A stretch of 64,000 nt of DNA, taken from NCBI RefSeq assembly GCF_011801145.1, contig NZ_CP046172.1:5828001-5892000 (forward strand), read 5' to 3'. Every line of letters begins with the position of its first letter. The stretch's first letter is position 1. The stretch comes from Nocardia arthritidis (GTDB lineage Bacteria; Actinomycetota; Actinomycetes; Mycobacteriales; Mycobacteriaceae). The notes under the pieces are model-generated. The model was not told where the DNA came from and ran no database searches. It was given only the letters and a program-made list of their open reading frames with translations. A program made the position numbers and the translations under genes. Below, piece by piece: positions 51,477 to 60,767 of this stretch.

Positions 51477-53072
51477 CTACGCCTGGTAGATCGTGACGCC
51501 GCGGTGGACGGTGCGCAGGCAGGTGGGCAGGGTGGCGTCCGGGTCGAGGCGGGGTAGGCCGGGGACGCGGGAGCGGGGGTCGGTGGACCAGCGTTGGACG
51601 GAGTCGGCGGCGGCCGCGACGACGAGTTCGTCGGCAGACCAGATCGCGTACGAGGCGGGGGCGCCGGGGACGAGGGTGCCCGCGATGCCGTCGCGGACGC
51701 CGCCCGCGCGCCAGGCGCCGCGGGTGGCGGCGGCGAAGGCGGCGCGCGGGGAGAGCACGTGGGCCGGGTTGTGGTGGTTCACGGCGGCGCGCACCGCCGC
51801 CCACGGATGCAGCGGGGTGACGGGGGCGTCGGATCCGATCGCGAGCGCGATACCCGCGGCGGCCATGGCGGCGAACGGGTTGAGCGCGGCGGCGCGCTCG
51901 GCGCCGAGGCGGGCGGCGTACATACCGTCCGCGCCACCCCATGCGGCGTCGAAACCCGGTTGCACGCTGGCGATTACACCCCAGGAGGCGAGTTTCGCGA
52001 TCTGTTCGGCGGTCAGCATTTCGGCGTGTTCCACGCGGTGGCCGCGGGCGGCGACGGCCGGGCCGCCGAATTCGGCGACCACCCGTTCGAAGCCGGTGAC
52101 CACCGCGTCCATCGCCGCGTCGCCGATCACATGGAAGCCCGCCTGGATTCCGGCCTCGGTGCAGGCACGCACATGTGCGGTGATCGTGTCGACATCGAGA
52201 TAGCTTGTGCCGGAACCAGTTCCGTCGGTGTACGGCTCGCGTAGCCAGGCGGTGCGGGAGCCGAGCGAACCGTCGACGAACAGATCGCCGCCCAGCGCGT
52301 GCACCCCGAGTTCGGCGACCAGAGACTTCGCTTCGTCGGCGGTGCGAACGGCCTCGCCCCAGTAGGCGCGCACCTCCACGCCGTGCTCGAATGCAAGCAG
52401 TTCCCGAATGTCTTCGCGCCCGGCGATTTCCGGCCCGCCGCATTCGTGCACCGCGACGACGCCCTGCGCGGCGGCCTGGTCCAGCGTGGCCCGGCGGGCC
52501 CGATCCCGTTGCGCGCGAGTCGTTTCCGCGCGCGCGGCAGCGCGCACCAGATGGTGTGCCTCGGCCCGCAGCGGCTCGCCGCGGGTGTATCCGGCGGCCG
52601 AGGTGACGCCGGGCACCGCGTCGAGCAACGCGGTCGACACCACCGCCGAATGCGCGTCGATCCGCGACAGGTAGGCGTGCCGCGCGCCGACCGCGGCGTC
52701 GATCTCGTCGAGGGTCGGCGGTCTGCCCTCCGGCCAGGTGGTTTCGTCCCAGCCGTCACCCAGCACGGTGCCGTCCGGATGCGCGTTCGCGAAGTCGCGC
52801 AGCAGTTCGAGGCAGTGCGCGAGCGACCGCGCCGCCGACAGGTCGAGCCCGGTCAGCTTCAGGCCGAGCGCGGTGACGTGCACATGCGGATCGACGAAGG
52901 CGGGCGCGACGAACGCCCCGTCGAGGTCGATGATCTCGGCGTCGGGGTGCAGTGCCCGCCCCGGCTGATCCGCGCCGAGCCACACCACGGTTCCGTCGGT
53001 GACGGCCATCGCCGTCGCATCCGGTGAACTCGAACTGTAGATCCGACCGCCGATCAGCAACTGGGTACTCAC
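51477..53072 (-). CDS. Amidohydrolase family 3 (YtcJ-like)
   Basis: A 531-aa TIM-barrel metal hydrolase. The HxH metal pair is in FVDPHVHVTALG, a further His is in FHVIGDAAMDAVV, VEHAEML follows, and the Asp is in IGSDAPVTPLHPW. These fit the YtcJ group, whose substrates are mostly unknown N-acyl or amide compounds. The start GTG 53072 gives the family N-terminus MSTQLLIGGRIYSSSS. It stands alone, and the downstream palindrome at 51343-51409 may end its transcript. Confidence 0.85.
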   Translation of the reverse strand: MSTQLLIGGRIYSSSSPDATAMAVTDGTVVWLGADQPGRALHPDAEIIDLDGAFVAPAFVDPHVHVTALGLKLTGLDLSAARSLAHCLELLRDFANAHPDGTVLGDGWDETTWPEGRPPTLDEIDAAVGARHAYLSRIDAHSAVVSTALLDAVPGVTSAAGYTRGEPLRAEAHHLVRAAARAETTRAQRDRARRATLDQAAAQGVVAVHECGGPEIAGREDIRELLAFEHGVEVRAYWGEAVRTADEAKSLVAELGVHALGGDLFVDGSLGSRTAWLREPYTDGTGSGTSYLDVDTITAHVRACTEAGIQAGFHVIGDAAMDAVVTGFERVVAEFGGPAVAARGHRVEHAEMLTAEQIAKLASWGVIASVQPGFDAAWGGADGMYAARLGAERAAALNPFAAMAAAGIALAIGSDAPVTPLHPWAAVRAAVNHHNPAHVLSPRAAFAAATRGAWRAGGVRDGIAGTLVPGAPASYAIWSADELVVAAAADSVQRWSTDPRSRVPGLPRLDPDATLPTCLRTVHRGVTIYQA

Positions 53073-53230
53073 GGTGCATCAGTCTGCCAGCGCCCCGGTC
53101 CGCCGACGGCATGCGGTAGTCCTCGACGTGAGCCACACCATCCGGCCGAGCCAATGCACCTCGAGCCGATCTGGGGCGATACGACCAACCTGACGCGGCC
53201 GGACGATCTCGCCGCCTCGCAGGACCTACC

Positions 53231-53470
53231 TCACCCGGTGCTCTCGTCACAGGGCAGCGCCAGCAGCGCCACAACGTCGTTGTACGCCAACGAATCACAG
53301 CTGCGGGTATGAGCGGCTACCGGCGTGGTGCCGGTGTCCATCGCGATGAGTCGCAATCGCAGGGCAGCGGCGGCGAATCCGGAGATCGATTGTCCGGAGG
53401 TTTCGGCCGCGCGCCTGACGGTTGCGGCCAGCTCCTCGTCCACGGTGATGGTGAGTTGTGTGGTGGCCAC
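53231..53470 (-). CDS. Ribbon-helix-helix protein (antitoxin-like), solitary
   Basis: A 79-aa protein. TQLTITVDEELAATVRRAAETSGQSISGFAAAALRLRL is a ribbon-helix-helix DNA-binding domain; the C-terminal 35 residues (DSLAYNDVVALLALPCDE) could be a toxin-binding tail. VapB- and MazE-like antitoxins have this build, but no toxin gene is adjacent on either side. It may be an orphan antitoxin or a small regulator. It starts at GTG 53470. Confidence 0.65.
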   Translation of the reverse strand: MATTQLTITVDEELAATVRRAAETSGQSISGFAAAALRLRLIAMDTGTTPVAAHTRSCDSLAYNDVVALLALPCDESTG

Positions 53471-53542
53471 GCAGGAACGATAGTCCCGCCGGATGGCATA
53501 CGCGAGAGCACAACTCGCGGTTGTCCGAGGTGTCCGGTTTTT

Positions 53543-54028
53543 TCAGGCGGGGCCGATGGCGCGGTGCGCGTTGCCCTGGCCGTCGTCGTAGTACTCGCGC
53601 ACCACGGTGGCGTCGACGATCTCGTCGCCGTCGATCACCACGCCGCGGTACGGGACGCTCGCCGTCACCAACCGGCCGAACCGTCGCGCGGCGAACGCGG
53701 TGACGAGCGGCCGCACCAGGAATCGGGTGGGCGGCAGCAGCAACAGCAGACCGGCCACCGAGGTGACCAGCCCGGGCACGAACATCAGGAATCCGCCCGC
53801 CGCCACCAGCGCGCCGTCGGCGACCGCGGTGCCCGGCGGGATCTCGCCGCGGCCCGCGCGGCGGAACTGTTCGAACACCCGCCTGCCCTGCGAGCCGATC
53901 AGCAGCATGCCCGCGGCGGATCCGGCGATCAGCAGCAGGATGGCGGGTACGACGCCGAGCCAGGCGCCGACGGCGAACAGCGCGGCGAGTTCGACGACCA
54001 CGTAGAGGACGAACAGCAGGGCGGGCAT
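53543..54028 (-). CDS. FxsA-family membrane protein
   Basis: A 161-aa protein with four hydrophobic segments. AILLLIAGSAAGMLLIGSQGRR and ALVAAGGFLMFVPGLVTSVAGLLLLLPPTR are the FxsA hallmarks; FxsA was named for suppressing F-plasmid exclusion of phage T7. Its normal role is unknown. AAGGAT precedes the ATG. The C-terminus from about 115 is soluble and acidic. Confidence 0.85.
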   Translation of the reverse strand: MPALLFVLYVVVELAALFAVGAWLGVVPAILLLIAGSAAGMLLIGSQGRRVFEQFRRAGRGEIPPGTAVADGALVAAGGFLMFVPGLVTSVAGLLLLLPPTRFLVRPLVTAFAARRFGRLVTASVPYRGVVIDGDEIVDATVVREYYDDGQGNAHRAIGPA

Positions 54029-54113
54029 GGCGATCCTTTCGGACGATCTACCCGTTCCAACGTCGCGCGCCGCGATTTTTCTCCCGGATTCACCTGATAA
54101 CTCGCTGAGCGGG

Positions 54114-54773
54114 TCACCCGCCGGGCCGCACCAGCCCGGTCTCGTACGCGAGCACGACGGCCTGAACCCGGTCGCGCAGACCGAGTTTCGTCAGCACCCG
54201 GCCGACGTGCGTCTTCACCGTCGCCTCGGAGAGGAACAGCTGTTCGGCGATCTCCGCATTGGATCGCCCGGCCGCGATCTGCTCCAGCACCTCACGTTCC
54301 CGCGCGGTCAGCACGTCGAGTACGCCGGGATCCCGGGTGCGGCCCGGATCCTCGGCGATCAACCGGTCCAGCAGCCGCTTGGTCACCTTCGGCGAGACGA
54401 CGGCGTCCCCGGCCGCCACGCTGCGGATCGCGGAGACCAGATCCTCGGGCGGCGTATCTTTCAGCAGGAATCCGCTGGCCCCCGCACGCAGCGCCCCGAG
54501 TGCGTGCTCGTCGAGGTCGAAGGTGGTCATCACCAGCACCCGGACGCCGTCGCCCGCCTCGATGATGCGGGCGGTGGCTGTCACCCCGTCCACCACCGGC
54601 ATGCGTACATCCATCAGCACCACGTCGGGCCGCAGTTCGGCGGCGCGGGCGACGGCCTCCGCACCGTTGGCGGCCTCGCCGATCACCTCCAGGTCGGGGT
54701 GCGCGCCGAGCACCATTTTCAGCCCCATGCGCATGAGTTCCTGGTCGTCGACTACGAGTACGGTGATCGGCAC
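54114..54773 (-). CDS. NarL/LuxR-family response regulator
   Basis: A 219-aa response regulator. The receiver at about 1-118 has VVDDQE, phosphoacceptor Asp in VVLMDVRMPVVDG and Lys in GFLLKDTP. The C-terminal helix-turn-helix is LTAREREVLEQIAAGRSNAEIAEQL then SEATVKTHVGRVLTKLGL. It follows the kinase gene by 18 bases. I chose GTG 54773, where the receiver starts (PITVLVVDDQ); TTG 54782 would add three residues. It should be activated by the kinase next to it. Confidence 0.85.
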   Translation of the reverse strand: MPITVLVVDDQELMRMGLKMVLGAHPDLEVIGEAANGAEAVARAAELRPDVVLMDVRMPVVDGVTATARIIEAGDGVRVLVMTTFDLDEHALGALRAGASGFLLKDTPPEDLVSAIRSVAAGDAVVSPKVTKRLLDRLIAEDPGRTRDPGVLDVLTAREREVLEQIAAGRSNAEIAEQLFLSEATVKTHVGRVLTKLGLRDRVQAVVLAYETGLVRPGG

Positions 54774-54791
54774 GGCACCCAATCTATCGGG

Positions 54792-55976
54792 TTATTCGCG
54801 GTTCTCCGGCGCGAGCGGAATGGTCGCGGTGACCTTCCACGCACCGTCCGGGCAGCGGCCCGCCTCCATATTTCCGCCGAGTACCGCGATCCGTTCCCGC
54901 ATGCCGACCAGTCCCAGCCCGCTGCCCTGGATGCGGTCGCCGTTGGCGAGAGCGCGCATCGGCACCCCGCCGGAATCGACGACCTCGATTCGAACCTCGT
55001 TGTCGCGCCGCCACACTCGCACCCACGCCATCGGATGGTCGCCCGCGTGGCGCAGCGTGTTCGTCAGCGATTCCTGCACGATGCGGTGCACGCCGAGGCT
55101 CACCTCGGGCGGTATTTCGTCGAGTTGGCCGGTCATCTCGAGTTCCACCGCGAGCCCGGTGCCGCGCATCATCTCGACGACCTTGGCCAGTCCGGCGGTG
55201 CCGTGCTGCGGCAGCTGATCCGGCGCGTGTTCGGTGCGCAGCAGCGCGACGGTGCGGCGCAGTTCGCGCAGCGCCTCCCGGCCGGTGCCCGCGATGGTGG
55301 CCAGCGCCTGTTCGGCCGCGTCCGGGTGCTGGCGAAGCGCGTACCGCGCGCCGTCGGCCTGCACGATGATCACGCTCACCGCGTGCGCGACCACATCGTG
55401 CAGTTCCCTGGCGATGCGGGTGCGTTCGGCGGCGACGGCGTCGTGCGCCCGGCGCTCCCGGTCGTAGTCGGCCACCGCGAGCCGGGCCGCGACCTCGGCG
55501 TCGTACGCGTGCCGAGCGCCGACGAATTCGGCGAGCGTCCAGCACAGCGCGTAGAGGAGTGCGGTGACGAAGATATCCATGCCACCGTCGGGCACCGAGA
55601 CCAATCCGTACCCCGCGACGTAGGCGAGGATCAGTCCGAGCAGGTACCACAGCCCTTCGCGCCTGCCGACATACGCGACCAGCGTGTACAGCGCGATGCC
55701 GAGTGCGATGAGCGCCGGATGCTGTACGCCGCGGACATCGAACAGGTAGCCGAGACAGGCGACGACCATGGACAGCGCGAGCAGCGCGATCGCCGTCGCG
55801 CGGGGGTAGGTGCGGCGGAACACCAGCGGAATCACCAGCATCAGGCCGGTGACGAGATAGAGCGCCTTCTGTTTGCTGTCGCCCATGGCGAGCAGGTCGA
55901 ACAGGAATACGACGAGCGCCAGCAAGGCATCGGTGATCATGGGCTTCTCGCGAAGCCACAGGCTGAAGCGGCGCAC
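54792..55976 (-). CDS. NarL-type sensor histidine kinase
   Basis: A 394-aa kinase. Residues 1-150 hold about six helices, the usual membrane sensor of this group. The phosphoacceptor segment RTRIARELHDVVAHAVSVI is a HisKA_3 box, followed by a short ATPase domain with IVQESLTNTLRHAG and GSGLGLVGMRERIAVLGG. It is first in an operon with the response regulator. The group often controls ABC exporters or cell-envelope stress; none is adjacent here. The start is GTG 55976. Confidence 0.85.
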   Translation of the reverse strand: MRRFSLWLREKPMITDALLALVVFLFDLLAMGDSKQKALYLVTGLMLVIPLVFRRTYPRATAIALLALSMVVACLGYLFDVRGVQHPALIALGIALYTLVAYVGRREGLWYLLGLILAYVAGYGLVSVPDGGMDIFVTALLYALCWTLAEFVGARHAYDAEVAARLAVADYDRERRAHDAVAAERTRIARELHDVVAHAVSVIIVQADGARYALRQHPDAAEQALATIAGTGREALRELRRTVALLRTEHAPDQLPQHGTAGLAKVVEMMRGTGLAVELEMTGQLDEIPPEVSLGVHRIVQESLTNTLRHAGDHPMAWVRVWRRDNEVRIEVVDSGGVPMRALANGDRIQGSGLGLVGMRERIAVLGGNMEAGRCPDGAWKVTATIPLAPENRE

Positions 55977-56061
55977 GTGACAAGCCTAAATGCGCAGATG
56001 ACACCGATGCTGCCGCGCCCTGGTTCTCGGGTGGTCGTCCCACGTCTGATTGTCTTGCCGC

Positions 56062-56832
56062 GTGAGTGTTACGGACTGGGCAGTCTTGTTGGTGGCGACG
56101 GCGGGGGCGGGATGGGTCGACGCGGTGGTCGGCGGCGGCGGGTTGATCGTCTTGCCGACATTGCTACTGGTGATGCCCGGCATCGCACCGCAGACCGCGC
56201 TCGGCACCAACAAGCTCTCGTCCGTGATGGGCACCGGCGCCGCCGTACTCACCTTCGCCAGAAAGGTGCCGATCCAGTGGCGAATCATGCTGCCCGCGGC
56301 CGGAATCGCCGCGCTCATGGCGGCCTGCGGCGCGGCGGCGGTCTCACTGATCGATAAGAGCCTGTTCATCCCGATCGTGATGGTGGTGCTGGCCGGCGTC
56401 GCCGTCTTCGTGACGCTGCGGCCGTCCATCGGCGTCACCATGGCGACCCATCCGCCGACCCGGCGCAAGACGCTGCTGGTGATCGGCCTTGCCGCCGGGC
56501 TCATCGGCGGGTACGACGGCCTGCTCGGGCCGGGCACCGGGACCTTCCTGATCATCACCTTCGCCACCATGCTCGGCACCGAATTCGTGCGCGCCGCCGC
56601 GATGGCGAAGGTGATCAACTGCGGCTCGAATATCGGCGCGCTGATCTACTTCGGCGCGACCGGGCACATCATGTTCGTACTCGGCCTGACCATGGCGGCG
56701 GTGAATATCGCCGGATCGATCGTCGGCTCGCATATGGCGATGCGCAACGGCGCGAAGTTCATTCGCGCCGTGCTGCTCATCGTGGTGGTGGTGATGGTGG
56801 TCAAACTGGGCTGGCAGCAATACAACGCCTGA
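56062..56832 (+). CDS. TSUP-family permease (TauE/SafE-like)
   Basis: A 256-aa membrane protein with about eight helices in two repeats: GWVDAVVGGGGLIVLPTLL with GTNKLSSVMGTGAA, then LIGGYDGLLGPGTGTFLII with AKVINCGSNIGAL. These are TauE/SafE signatures; the family moves sulfite, sulfonates or other small anions. GTG 56062 was preferred to TTG 56050. It converges on the TetR gene with one base between them. A link to the sulfonate importer at the window start is possible but they lie 54 kb apart. Confidence 0.85.
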   Translation: MSVTDWAVLLVATAGAGWVDAVVGGGGLIVLPTLLLVMPGIAPQTALGTNKLSSVMGTGAAVLTFARKVPIQWRIMLPAAGIAALMAACGAAAVSLIDKSLFIPIVMVVLAGVAVFVTLRPSIGVTMATHPPTRRKTLLVIGLAAGLIGGYDGLLGPGTGTFLIITFATMLGTEFVRAAAMAKVINCGSNIGALIYFGATGHIMFVLGLTMAAVNIAGSIVGSHMAMRNGAKFIRAVLLIVVVVMVVKLGWQQYNA

Positions 56833-56833
56833 T

Positions 56834-57499
56834 TCAGGACGTCGTCGAGCGCGAATGCTCCCCGTGCGTGCACGTGGTCGACAACCAGGGCTGCAGCACC
56901 CGGGAGGTGGTTTCGTGGATGCGGCGGTGCAGCCGCTCCCCGTCCTCCGCGCCCGCGTGCGGTCCCTGGAACAGCACGGTCAGCGCGCCGGATACGGCGC
57001 CGACCACCGCGCCGACCAGCGCGGCGGCGCCGACCTCGTCCAACTCCTGCGGAAACGCGGCGTGCAGCTGCCTGGCGATCTCGCGCTGGGCGACCAGCTG
57101 CGCGTGCGCCGCGCGGCCGCTCACCGCGGGCACCGTGCGCGAAACCTGCGCTCGCACACCGGCGATGCGCGCGCCGAGATCGTCGACCAGGTGGTCGCCC
57201 GGGTTGTCGCCCGCCGCGCGTAGCGCACGCAGCAGCACCTCCACCGGCCGCTCGTCGGAGCGGCGGCTCGCGATGGCGGCGACCGCGGCCCGCACCCGTT
57301 CGTCCGGCTCCGGGAAGAGCAGCTCTTCCTTGCTGGCGAAGTAGTTGAAGAAGGTGCGGGTGCCGACCTCGGCGGCGGCGGCGATATCGGCCACCGTCGT
57401 CGCCTCATAGCCTCTGGTTTCGAACAGCTCGACGGCTGCCTCGAGCAGGGCGCGGCGGGTACGGTCCTTTTTTCGGTCACGGAGGGCGGATGGCGGCAC
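56834..57499 (-). CDS. TetR-family transcriptional regulator
   Basis: A 221-aa regulator. The helix-turn-helix at about 12-60 reads ALLEAAVELFETRGYEATTVADIAAAAEV followed by TFFNYFASKEELLF. Phe-Asn-Tyr-Phe is the common recognition-helix end. The C-terminal ligand domain is of the AcrR/EthR-like type. It is divergent from tldD; the inverted repeat TTGCAC-N3-GTGCAA at 57618-57632 lies between them. The ligand and targets are unknown. Confidence 0.8.
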   Translation of the reverse strand: MPPSALRDRKKDRTRRALLEAAVELFETRGYEATTVADIAAAAEVGTRTFFNYFASKEELLFPEPDERVRAAVAAIASRRSDERPVEVLLRALRAAGDNPGDHLVDDLGARIAGVRAQVSRTVPAVSGRAAHAQLVAQREIARQLHAAFPQELDEVGAAALVGAVVGAVSGALTVLFQGPHAGAEDGERLHRRIHETTSRVLQPWLSTTCTHGEHSRSTTS

Positions 57500-57617
57500 G
57501 CGGGCACCCTACGGCATTCGGCAACGTAGTTGCGGTAGGCGGAGTTTCGCGCGCGCCGCTGCACCCGGCCGAACGGCCCGAGTTAGCACGCTGTGCCACT
57601 GCGCATTTCATGCATAG

Positions 57618-57632
57618 TTGCACACGGTGCAA
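57618..57632. promoter_or_regulatory. Inverted repeat between TetR and tldD
   Basis: TTGCAC, three bases, GTGCAA. It lies about 120 bases before the TetR start and 67 before the tldD start. It may be an operator or part of the promoter. Confidence 0.4.
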
Positions 57633-57698
57633 AGTCGCACGGCGTGTATTCCGGGACCGCGGCGCACCGTCGCCGACGGGGCGACTAGCGTATTCACG

Positions 57699-59225
57699 GT
57701 GACCACCGCGACTTCCAGGGATGTGGACGCCGAATTCCTTGCGCTGCCACTGAGCTTGCTCGCCGACGCCGCGCTCTCGACCGCCCGCGTCGCCGGCGCC
57801 GAACATGCCGACCTGCGGGTGCACCGGCTCGTCACCCAGTCGATCCGACTGCGCGACGGGCGGGTCGAGTCGATCACCAACGCCACCGATCTCGGTTTCG
57901 CCGTACGAGTGATCGTAGACGGCACCTGGGGTTTCGCCTCGCATGCCGCGCTCACCCCCGATACCGCCGCCGAGGTGGCGACGCGGGCGGTGACCGTCGC
58001 GAAGACGTTGCGCGCGCTGAACCGGGAACGGGTCGAGCTGGCCGCCGAACCTGCATACGACACCACCTGGGTCTCCGACTACGCCGTCGACCCGTTCGAC
58101 GTGCCGACCGCCGACAAGGTCGCACTGCTGCAGGACTATTCGGGACGACTGTCCGCGGCCGATGGCGTGGACCACGTCACCGGATCGGTGCTGCAGGTCA
58201 AGGAGCAGACCTTCTACGCCGACACCGCCGGGTCACGGATCACCCAGCAGCGGGTGCGCCTGCACCCCCAATTCGAGGCCGTCACCGTGGATCCCGCGGC
58301 GGGCGCGTTCGAGACCATGCGCACGCTGGCCCCGCCCGCGGGCCGCGGCTGGGAGTACGTCACGGGCGCGGACGAAACCTGGGACTGGGGCGGCGAACTG
58401 GCGCAGATCCCGGCCTGGCTCGCGGAAAAGGTGAAGGCGCCCAGCGCGATCGCGGGCCCCACCGATCTGGTGATCGATCCGACGAACCTGTGGCTCACCA
58501 TCCACGAGTCCATCGGCCACGCCACCGAGTACGACCGCGCCATCGGCTACGAATCCGCCTATGCCGGAACCTCCTTCGCCACCCCCGACCAACTCGGGAC
58601 GCTGAAGTACGGCACGCCGATCATGCATGTCACCGGTGATCGCACGGTCGAGCACGGGCTGGCCACCGTCGGCTACGACGACGAGGGCGTCGCCGGACAG
58701 CAGTGGGATCTGGTGCGCGACGGCATCCTCGTCGGCTACCAGCTGGACCGGGTCTTCGCGCCGCGGCTGGGCCTGTCCCGCTCGAACGGCTGCTCGTACG
58801 CGGACTCCCCGCACCACGTGCCGATCCAGCGAATGGCGAACGTCTCGCTGCAACCGGATCCGGTGCGCGACACCAGCACCGAGGAGCTCATCTCCCGGGT
58901 GGACGACGGCATCTACATCGTCGGCGACCGGTCGTGGTCGATCGATATGCAGCGCTACAACTTCCAGTTCACCGGCCAGCGGTTCTTCCGTATCCGCAAC
59001 GGCCGCTTGGACGGTCAGCTGCGCGACGTCGCGTATCAGGCCACCACAACGGATTTCTGGGGCGCCATGGAGGCGGTGGGCGGCGCGTCCACCTGGCAGC
59101 TGGGCGGCGCGTTCAACTGCGGTAAGGCGCAGCCGGGCCAGGTCGCCGCGGTCAGCCACGGCTGCCCGTCGATCCTGGTGCGCGGCATCAACATTCTCAA
59201 CACCAGGACGGAGGCGGGCCAGTGA
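57699..59225 (+). CDS. tldD: TldD-family metalloprotease subunit
   Basis: A 508-aa protein with the zinc motif HESIGHATE, the HExxxH site that defines the catalytic TldD subunit. LVIDPTNLWLTIHESIGHA and GVAGQQWDLVRDGILVGYQ are family segments, and GGASTWQLGGAFNCGKAQPGQ lies near the end. With TldE it forms a heterodimer that degrades unfolded peptides; in enterobacteria it removes the leader of microcin B17, a YcaO product. The start GTG 57699 overlaps no other gene, and TAGCGT lies 7 bases before it. The stop overlaps the TldE start as GTGA. Confidence 0.9.
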   Translation: MTTATSRDVDAEFLALPLSLLADAALSTARVAGAEHADLRVHRLVTQSIRLRDGRVESITNATDLGFAVRVIVDGTWGFASHAALTPDTAAEVATRAVTVAKTLRALNRERVELAAEPAYDTTWVSDYAVDPFDVPTADKVALLQDYSGRLSAADGVDHVTGSVLQVKEQTFYADTAGSRITQQRVRLHPQFEAVTVDPAAGAFETMRTLAPPAGRGWEYVTGADETWDWGGELAQIPAWLAEKVKAPSAIAGPTDLVIDPTNLWLTIHESIGHATEYDRAIGYESAYAGTSFATPDQLGTLKYGTPIMHVTGDRTVEHGLATVGYDDEGVAGQQWDLVRDGILVGYQLDRVFAPRLGLSRSNGCSYADSPHHVPIQRMANVSLQPDPVRDTSTEELISRVDDGIYIVGDRSWSIDMQRYNFQFTGQRFFRIRNGRLDGQLRDVAYQATTTDFWGAMEAVGGASTWQLGGAFNCGKAQPGQVAAVSHGCPSILVRGINILNTRTEAGQ

Positions 59226-60601
59226 TCCCGGCAGGCGAGGTCGTCGAGCGCGCGCTGAAGCTGTCGCGGGCCGACGAGGCGATCGTGCTCGTCACCGACA
59301 AATACGACGCCTCGCTGCGTTGGGCCGGAAATTCCATGACCACCAACGGTTCCGCCGTCTCGCGCGAGTGGACCGCGATCTCGGTCTTCCGCGACGGCCC
59401 GAATTCCGCACGGGTGGGCAGCATTCGGTCCACCAGCGTCGATGCGGCGGATATCGAGGCCGTGGTGCGGGCCAGCGAGGCGGCCGGGCGCACCGCCGAA
59501 CCGGCGAAAGACGCGATGCCGCTGCTGGATCCGGATGGCGCACCGGACGCGGACTGGGCCGCCGAACCCGGCCGCACCGGCATCGAGGTGTTCGCCGGCC
59601 TGGCGGGCGATCTGGCTCAGGGCTTCGACGGGGCCGATCGGCTCTACGGATTCGCCCACCATCAGGTGCACACCACCTGGCTCGGCACCTCCACCGGCGT
59701 CCGCCGCCGGTTCGCGCAGCCGACGGGTTCGGTGGAGATCAACGGAAAGCGCGGCGCGGGAAGCGATCTGGCCAGCGCCTGGGTCGGGGTCAACACGCCG
59801 GACTTCACCGGCGTCGACGTGCCCGCCATGCTGGCCGAGCTGTCCCGCCGCCTCGACTGGTCGAAGAGCCGGGTGGACCTGCCCGCGGGCCGCTACGAAA
59901 CCCTGCTGCCCCCTTCGGCCGTCGCGGATCTGATGATCTACATGATGTGGACGATGGAGGGCCGCGGCGCGCAGGAGGGCCACAACGCCTTCGCCAAGGC
60001 GGGCGGCACCCGAATCGGTGAGCGGCTCACCGATATTCCGCTCACCCTCTACAGCGATCCCACCGCGCCGGGGCTGGAGTACCGGCCGTTCGTCGCCGTC
60101 GACGCGTCGTCGGAATCGCTTTCGGTATTCGACAACGGCCTCGCGACGCGGCGCGTCGACTGGGTGCGCGACGGCGTGATCGACGCGCTGGTGTACCCGC
60201 GTGCGACGGCCGCCGAATTCGGCGCCAGCACAGCGGTTCCCGGGGAGAACCTGCTGCTCACCGGCGGCTCGGCGGCCACGCTCGACGAGATGATCGCGCG
60301 CACCGAGCGCGGTCTGCTGCTCACCACGCTGTGGTACATCCGCGAGGTGGATCCGGCGACGCTGCTGTTGACCGGACTCACCAGGGACGGCGTCTATCTG
60401 GTCGAGAACGGCGCGGTTACGGCCGCGGTCAACAACTTCCGGTTCAACGAGAGCCCGATCGACCTGTTGCGGCGCACCACCGAGGCGGGCGCCACCGAGC
60501 CGACCCTGCCACGCGAGTGGAAGGATTGGTTCACTCGAACGGCCATGCCGCCGTTGCGGATTCCGGACTTCCACATGTCATCGGTGAGTCAGGCCACCTA
60601 G
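59222..60601 (+). CDS. tldE: TldE/PmbA-family partner of TldD
   Basis: A 459-aa protein that lacks the zinc motif, as expected of the non-catalytic partner. It shares the fold with TldD: VERALKLSRADEAIVLVTDKYDASLRWAGN at the start and TLWYIREVDPATLLLTGLTRDGVYLVENG near the end. GTG 59222 overlaps the tldD stop by four bases. The stop TAG lies at the edge of the large inverted repeat at 60597-60767. Confidence 0.85.
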   Translation: MIPAGEVVERALKLSRADEAIVLVTDKYDASLRWAGNSMTTNGSAVSREWTAISVFRDGPNSARVGSIRSTSVDAADIEAVVRASEAAGRTAEPAKDAMPLLDPDGAPDADWAAEPGRTGIEVFAGLAGDLAQGFDGADRLYGFAHHQVHTTWLGTSTGVRRRFAQPTGSVEINGKRGAGSDLASAWVGVNTPDFTGVDVPAMLAELSRRLDWSKSRVDLPAGRYETLLPPSAVADLMIYMMWTMEGRGAQEGHNAFAKAGGTRIGERLTDIPLTLYSDPTAPGLEYRPFVAVDASSESLSVFDNGLATRRVDWVRDGVIDALVYPRATAAEFGASTAVPGENLLLTGGSAATLDEMIARTERGLLLTTLWYIREVDPATLLLTGLTRDGVYLVENGAVTAAVNNFRFNESPIDLLRRTTEAGATEPTLPREWKDWFTRTAMPPLRIPDFHMSSVSQAT

Positions 60602-60767
60602 GGCGCGTCCTCGAAGTCCGGCCGGATGCATCCGCAGTTCAGCTCGTCGCCTGGCAAGGCGGAGGAGGAGCCGATACCGGGTTTGTATCGGCGACGACGA
60701 CAACGCGGCCAGGCGGCGAGCTGGACCGTGGAGGCGCCGGATGGGACTTCGAGGACGTGCCCTAGGG
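60597..60767. repeat. Long imperfect inverted repeat filling a convergent gap
   Basis: The ends are CCTAGGGC and its complement, followed inward by CGTCCTCGAAGTCC on each arm. About 80-base arms match at roughly 70 percent by eye, and the centre closes with CCGATAC, a 7-base loop and GTATCGG. The whole gap between tldE and the convergent PPOX gene is this structure. Confidence 0.75.

Noticed and set aside
53154..53312. A 52-codon plus-strand frame next to the ribbon-helix-helix gene, considered as a toxin
   Set aside because: It has no toxin motif, no ribosome site and overlaps the end of the antitoxin-like gene on the other strand.
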